From CAVRJC01 sp964505725 (GTDB lineage: Bacteria; Actinomycetota; Acidimicrobiia; IMCC26256; DASPTH01), in contig CAZDJK010000022.1 of the NCBI GenBank assembly GCA_964505725.1, positions 1 to 17,778 of the forward strand: a DNA stretch of 17,778 nucleotides. The letters are read 5' to 3'. Shown here one piece after another: positions 14,287 through 17,778 of the stretch. The translations under genes and the position numbers were made by a program. Positions within the stretch are counted from its first letter, which is position 1; the number at the start of each line of letters is the position of its first letter. The notes under the pieces are model-generated. The model was not told the DNA's origin and did not search any database. It saw only the letters and a list, made by a program, of their open reading frames with translations.

Positions 14287-15135
14287 TCATGGTCTCGCGC
14301 CGGCCGCACGGGCATCGGCCACGACGGAGTCCGGCTCCTGCTCGCCCGGGCGCCGCTGGCGTGGCTCGTGACGCCGCAGCCACAGGAACCACGCGATGCC
14401 GAACCCGAAGAGCACGAGGCTCAACCACGAGTTCAGCCGCAGTGGCCCGATGCGGTGCGCGAAGTCACTGCGCATGTTCTCGAACCAGAAGCGACAGAAC
14501 GTGTAGAGGATGATGTAGAGCGCGAACGTCTGTCCGAGTTTCAGCTCGAAGTGTCGCTCCGAGAGCAGCAGCACGCCTGCGATCACCAGGCACCCGAGCG
14601 ACTCGTACAGGAAGATCGGTTGGAACGTCGAGAAGTGCGCGTACGCGACCGGGCGGTGCGCCGGCGAGATCTCGAGCGCCCAGGGCAGGGTTGACGGCTT
14701 CCCGAAGAGCTCCTGATTGAAGTAGTTGCCCCAACGACCGATCGCCTGCGCGAGCACGATGCCGGGCGCCATGCAGTCCATCACCGCGAGCGTCGGGAGG
14801 TGGCGCCGACGGCAGACGACGACGACGGCGACCGCGCCGCCGAGCACCGCGCCCCAGATGGACAGACCGCCGCGCCAGATCTCGAACGCCCGCCACGCAT
14901 CGTGCTCGAACAGCTCGTAGTCGCTCGCGACGTGGTAGAGGCGCGCCCCCACCACGCCCGCGATGACGACCCAGAACGCGATGTCGTAGATGCCGTCACG
15001 GGGGTAGCCCCGGTTGCGCCACCGGCGCTCGGCCACGTAGGTCGCCACGAGCACCCCGACTGCGAGGAGCAGGCCGTACATGTGGAACGGCCCGAGATTC
15101 CCACTGCTCGGGCTCGGGATCGAGGCGACCGGCAC
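14287..15135 (-). CDS. lgt: Prolipoprotein diacylglyceryl transferase (Lgt)
   Basis: Inner-membrane enzyme that transfers diacylglycerol from phosphatidylglycerol to the lipobox Cys of prolipoproteins, the first step of lipoprotein maturation. With the start used here it has 282 residues. It opens with SIPSPSSGNLGPFHMYGLLLAVG, contains GGLSIWGAVLGG, and has the family signature IGRWGNYFNQE, whose Arg, Asn and Glu are the essential residues in E. coli Lgt. The late CRFWFENMRSD motif gives the last conserved Arg/Glu pair. About seven membrane spans are expected. GTG 15135 is chosen because TAATCT lies exactly 8 nt upstream and the protein then begins right before the conserved IPSP block. ATG 15168, 11 codons upstream, is the alternative. 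The C-terminal tail after WFLWLRRHEP is Arg/Glu-rich and not conserved. Confidence 0.94.
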   Translation of the reverse strand: MPVASIPSPSSGNLGPFHMYGLLLAVGVLVATYVAERRWRNRGYPRDGIYDIAFWVVIAGVVGARLYHVASDYELFEHDAWRAFEIWRGGLSIWGAVLGGAVAVVVVCRRRHLPTLAVMDCMAPGIVLAQAIGRWGNYFNQELFGKPSTLPWALEISPAHRPVAYAHFSTFQPIFLYESLGCLVIAGVLLLSERHFELKLGQTFALYIILYTFCRFWFENMRSDFAHRIGPLRLNSWLSLVLFGFGIAWFLWLRRHEPRQRRPGEQEPDSVVADARAAGARP

Positions 15136-15143
15136 GACGCCCG

Positions 15144-15149
15144 AGATTA
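15144..15149 (-). promoter_or_regulatory. -10-like hexamer of lgt (leaderless start)
   Basis: TAATCT on the minus strand, 8 nt before GTG 15135. If it is the real promoter, the upstream ATG at 15168 cannot be the start. Confidence 0.45.
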
Positions 15150-15218
15150 GAAGCTCGGGCTCGGGCATCCTGCTCGCGCACGCGACACCGGCGAGCCGAT
15201 CCGCCACTGACCGCGCCG

Positions 15219-15224
15219 TACGCT
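15219..15224 (+). promoter_or_regulatory. -10-like hexamer of the DUF427 gene
   Basis: TACGCT, 6 nt before ATG 15231. It is identical in sequence and spacing to the hexamer in front of metF. Confidence 0.4.
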
Positions 15225-15230
15225 CGCGCC

Positions 15231-15752
15231 ATGAGCGGATCGGAGCCGCGCGGGCCCGTGCGCCCGGAAACGGCTCCGGTGGCACCCGGGCAGCGCTCCG
15301 CCTGGAGCTTTCCCCGCCCTCCCGCGCTGGAGCCCGCGCCGTACCACCTCGTCGTGGTGCTGGGGGGCGTGACGGTCGCGGAGACGCGCCGCGGCTTGAT
15401 GGTGCTCGAGACCAGCCACCCGCCGAACTACTACTTCCCGCTCGACGACGTGCGCTCCGACGCGCTCGACCGCACCGACGCGGCGTCGTTCTGCGAGTGG
15501 AAGGGACGAGCCCACTACTTCCGCGTGCGAGGCGGTGGACGCACCGAGGCCGACGCCGCCTGGGGCTACGACGCACCCAGTCCCGGATACGCGGCGCTCG
15601 GAGACCACGTCGCGTTCTATTCGGCGCGCATGGACGCCTGCCTCGTCGACGGCGAGCGCGCCGCCCCGCAGCCGGGCGGGTTCTACGGCGGCTGGATCAC
15701 GTCGCACGTCACAGGGCCGTTCAAGGGCGGCCCCGGCACCCGGGGCTGGTGA
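15231..15752 (+). CDS. DUF427 domain-containing protein
   Basis: A 173-residue soluble protein. After a variable Pro-rich N-terminus of about 35 residues it has the DUF427 core: VVVLGGVTVAETRRGLMVLE, HPPNYYFPLDDVR, FCEWKGRAHYF, AAWGYDAPSPGY and DHVAFYSARMDAC. It ends in PQPGGFYGGWITSHVTGPFKGGPGTRGW, the C-terminus typical of actinobacterial members. Members are common in actinobacteria and proteobacteria, with no settled biochemical role. The fold is a small beta-rich barrel (family knowledge). It is divergent from lgt and converges with the DNA glycosylase gene, 22 nt apart. The start ATG is supported by the TACGCT hexamer six bases upstream. Confidence 0.92.
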   Translation: MSGSEPRGPVRPETAPVAPGQRSAWSFPRPPALEPAPYHLVVVLGGVTVAETRRGLMVLETSHPPNYYFPLDDVRSDALDRTDAASFCEWKGRAHYFRVRGGGRTEADAAWGYDAPSPGYAALGDHVAFYSARMDACLVDGERAAPQPGGFYGGWITSHVTGPFKGGPGTRGW

Positions 15753-15774
15753 CGCTCCTTCCTTGCGCCGGGCC

Positions 15775-16614
15775 CTACTTCACGAGACGCGAGAGGCGGC
15801 GGTCGGCGAGGACCTTGCCCCCGGTCTGACAGGTCGGGCAGTAGGTGACCTCGTGGCTCTCGTAGCTCACCCGGCGCATCGGGGTGCCGCAGCGCGGGCA
15901 CGGTGTCCCGTAACGCGCGTGCACCTCGAAGTGCTCACCGAGCTTCGGCTGTGAGAGGCCGCCCTCACGGGTGCGCTCCCGCTCCACACCGTCGGCGATG
16001 ACCCCGCGGACCGCGTCGAGCAACCGCACGCGCTGCGGGCCGTCGAGCGACGCGAGCGTGGCGTACGGTGAGAGCTCGGCGCGCCACAGGGCGTCGTCGG
16101 CGTAGCCGCGGCCCACGCCGGAGACGGTTCGCTGGTCGCGCAAAATGGTGTGCACGCGCCGGCGATCGTCGCCGTGGAGGATCAGCTCCGCGAACTCGTC
16201 ACTCCCGGGCTCGGGGCCCAGGCGCTCGAGCGGACCGTCGTCACCCGGACCGAGCACCCACCACGCAGCCTTGCGCTCGGTGCCGTACTCACGGACGAGC
16301 ACGCCGATCCCTCCGCTGAAGCGCAGACGCACGACCGAACCCTTCGCACGCGTCGACTTCGGTGGCGACTCCACATCGACCCGCCCGGCCTGCGAGAGGT
16401 GCACGAGGATCCGGCCCCGGTCGGCGAAGTCGAGCACGAGGTACTTGCCGACCCGCTCGACTCGCTCGAGTCGAGCGCCGACGAGCGCGTCGGGCGGGGG
16501 CGCCACGGTCTTCAGGGCTGAGAAGCCGAGGGCGTCAGCGCGCTCGAGCGTGTGGCCGGCGAGCTCGCGATCGAGGCGCTCGGCCAGGGCCTGCATCTGG
16601 GGCAGCTCGGGCAC
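15775..16614 (-). CDS. Fpg/Nei-family DNA glycosylase (AP lyase)
   Basis: Removes oxidised bases from DNA and nicks the abasic site by beta/delta-elimination. The 279 residues start (V)PELPQMQAL: the catalytic N-terminal Pro and following Glu are retained, but the usual second Glu of PELPEVE is Gln. RVGKYLVLDF carries the conserved Lys. The helix-two-turn-helix region reads VSGVGRGYADDALWRAELSPY. The C-terminal zinc finger is CPRCG...CPTCQ. The segment VREYGTERKAAWW replaces the PRRFG loop of classic MutM, so it is a side-branch rather than a true MutM, and its lesion range may differ. GTG 16614 is chosen from a strong GGGAGG five bases upstream and the invariant PEL start. It lies 11 nt behind the AarF-like gene, so the two are probably one transcript. 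Confidence 0.9.
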   Translation of the reverse strand: MPELPQMQALAERLDRELAGHTLERADALGFSALKTVAPPPDALVGARLERVERVGKYLVLDFADRGRILVHLSQAGRVDVESPPKSTRAKGSVVRLRFSGGIGVLVREYGTERKAAWWVLGPGDDGPLERLGPEPGSDEFAELILHGDDRRRVHTILRDQRTVSGVGRGYADDALWRAELSPYATLASLDGPQRVRLLDAVRGVIADGVERERTREGGLSQPKLGEHFEVHARYGTPCPRCGTPMRRVSYESHEVTYCPTCQTGGKVLADRRLSRLVK

Positions 16615-16619
16615 CGGTC

Positions 16620-16625
16620 CCTCCC
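16620..16625 (-). promoter_or_regulatory. Ribosome-binding site of the DNA glycosylase gene
   Basis: GGGAGG on the minus strand, 5 nt before GTG 16614, filling the short gap after the AarF-like gene. It fixes the start at the residue pair required for catalysis. Confidence 0.6.
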
Positions 16626-17778
16626 CTACCGCCGCGATCGGCGCCGTCGCCGCTGGAACTTGGCCCTGACCTCCTCGCGACGGGCCTGCAGGTCGCGGAA
16701 GGTCAGGCGGTCGACATCGGGCTCCACGAGGAACGCCGCCTTCACCGCCTCGCGGTCGGGCGTGAGCGCGGCGGGGTCGACACCGATGTCGCGCATGATC
16801 CGGTCGCCGTGCTGCTGCGCGAAGTACGCGTACACCTGCATCATCTGCTCGATCATGTCGAGGTCGGGCGCGAGGATCGCGGTGGCGCTGTTGAGGAACA
16901 TCATGTTCTTGACGAAGAGCATGAGCTCCTTGGGCGCGCGTGCGCCGTAGCCGAGCAGCTTCGCCATGATGTCGCGCATCTCGGTGACGAGCTCGTCGGC
17001 CGACATGCTCGTGGGGTCGCGCACCGGTCCCTCGAGATCGAGGTCGACGACGACGGCCTCGATGTCGACGTCGGGCGGGAACGCCCCGAGGTCGCGCAGC
17101 GCCGCGAGCTGACCGCGTGGGTCGCCGACCATGCCCGTGGTGAGGAGCCGCAGGAACGCGAGCCGCTGGGGCTCGGTGAGGCGCCCGGTCTGGCCGAAGT
17201 CGAAGAGCACCGTGCGGCCGTCGGGTTGCACGACGAGGTTGCCGCCGTGGAGGTCGCCGTGGAACACGCCGTAGATCAACGCGCCCTCGAGCGACGCAAT
17301 GAGCCCCGCCTGCAGCAGGGCGTGGGTGTCGATGCCCGCCGCGTGCATCGCCGCGACGTCGTCGAACGCGAAGCCGCGGAGCCGCTCCATCACGAGCACG
17401 CGACGGGTGACGAGCATCGGATGGGGCCTCGGCACCACCATGGCGCGCTGATCGGTGTCGGCCAGGACCGTCGCGATGTCGAGCATGTTGTCGGCCTCGA
17501 GGCGGAAGTCGAGCTCCTCGATGACCGTCTCCGCGAACAGCTCGAGCAGTGCCGGCGGGTTCGCGAGCGCGGTGACGCGGATGCGCCCGACGAGGTAGGG
17601 CGCGAGCCACGCGAGCGCGGCGATGTCGGCGCGGAACAGCTCCGCCACCCGGGGCCGCTGCACCTTGACCACGACCTCCTCGCCGGTGAGGAGCCTCGCC
17701 GCGTGCACCTGGGCGATGGAAGCCGCGGCGATCGGCTCCTCGTCGAAGGACGCGAAGACGGAGGCCAGCGGCCCGCCG
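16626..17778 (-). CDS. AarF/UbiB (ABC1) family atypical kinase, 5' end off the window
   Basis: C-terminal 383 residues of an ABC1/ADCK-type protein-kinase-like protein. The visible part begins ASVFASFDEEPIAAASIAQV, the family's Ala-rich IAQVH block. Then come the nucleotide-binding Lys in VVVKVQRP, ELDFRLEADNM, the catalytic loop FHGDLHGGN and the metal-binding LFDFGQTGRL. The KxGQ motif would lie upstream, off the window. The extreme C-terminus is Arg-rich (RRRRRSRR). Relatives support quinone or isoprenoid lipid metabolism, probably as ATPases or kinases; in actinobacteria, which use menaquinone, the exact role is open. It is immediately upstream of the Fpg/Nei gene. Confidence 0.9.
   Translation of the reverse strand, partial: GGPLASVFASFDEEPIAAASIAQVHAARLLTGEEVVVKVQRPRVAELFRADIAALAWLAPYLVGRIRVTALANPPALLELFAETVIEELDFRLEADNMLDIATVLADTDQRAMVVPRPHPMLVTRRVLVMERLRGFAFDDVAAMHAAGIDTHALLQAGLIASLEGALIYGVFHGDLHGGNLVVQPDGRTVLFDFGQTGRLTEPQRLAFLRLLTTGMVGDPRGQLAALRDLGAFPPDVDIEAVVVDLDLEGPVRDPTSMSADELVTEMRDIMAKLLGYGARAPKELMLFVKNMMFLNSATAILAPDLDMIEQMMQVYAYFAQQHGDRIMRDIGVDPAALTPDREAVKAAFLVEPDVDRLTFRDLQARREEVRAKFQRRRRRSRR

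Overview
The window looks like an ordinary chromosomal stretch of a very GC-rich actinobacterium, most likely from the Acidimicrobiia or a nearby uncultured lineage. The evidence is the strongly GC-biased third codon positions, frequent GTG starts, and several families that are largely or typically actinobacterial: the SCO1664 / DUF3090 / MSMEG_4193-type trio, DUF3151, DUF427 and an F420-linked FrhB-type protein. There is no phage, transposase, integrase, CRISPR array, tRNA or rRNA. Genes are packed tightly, often with 4-nt overlaps or gaps under 30 nt.

Layout. At the left edge (1-188, minus) is the middle of a DyP-type peroxidase without its N-terminal part; a DtxR/IdeR-like iron box abuts the truncated end. 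metF (minus) follows, divergent from a plus-strand run of an FrhB-type F420/ferredoxin protein, a fatty-acyl-AMP/CoA ligase and a PMT-type membrane glycosyltransferase. A minus-strand operon of three conserved but poorly understood genes comes next: a histidine phosphatase, DUF3090 with a putative metal-binding tail, and a PI3/4-kinase-like protein. It diverges from DUF3151-gmd, which is followed by purE. A PaaG-like enoyl-CoA hydratase/isomerase (minus) converges on purE with one base between them. The only gene-free gap over 300 nt (10576-10906) holds a cluster of strong inverted repeats that may be a structured RNA, plus a long terminator-like hairpin. An ABC exporter pair (ATPase and FtsX/MacB-type permease) and lgt follow on the minus strand. 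DUF427 is on the plus strand, divergent from lgt, and a Fpg/Nei-type DNA glycosylase behind an AarF/UbiB-type kinase (cut by the right edge) closes the window.

How the genes work together. Most are housekeeping: one-carbon metabolism (metF), purine synthesis (purE), lipoprotein maturation (lgt), base-excision repair (Fpg/Nei), GDP-sugar and surface-glycan supply (gmd, glycosyltransferase) and lipid activation (ligase, crotonase). The most suggestive pairings are metF with the F420-linked iron-sulfur protein, and the phosphatase / DUF3090 / kinase-like operon.

A recurring signal is a TANNNT hexamer 6-8 nt upstream of the start codon of genes that head transcription units (metF, the phosphatase, purE, the crotonase, lgt, DUF427, possibly DUF3151). 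This is the geometry of leaderless transcription and was used to choose several starts. I did not find a clear-cut new defence or mobile system. The best leads are the structured intergenic element, the truncated peroxidase with its iron box, and the two functional pairings above.
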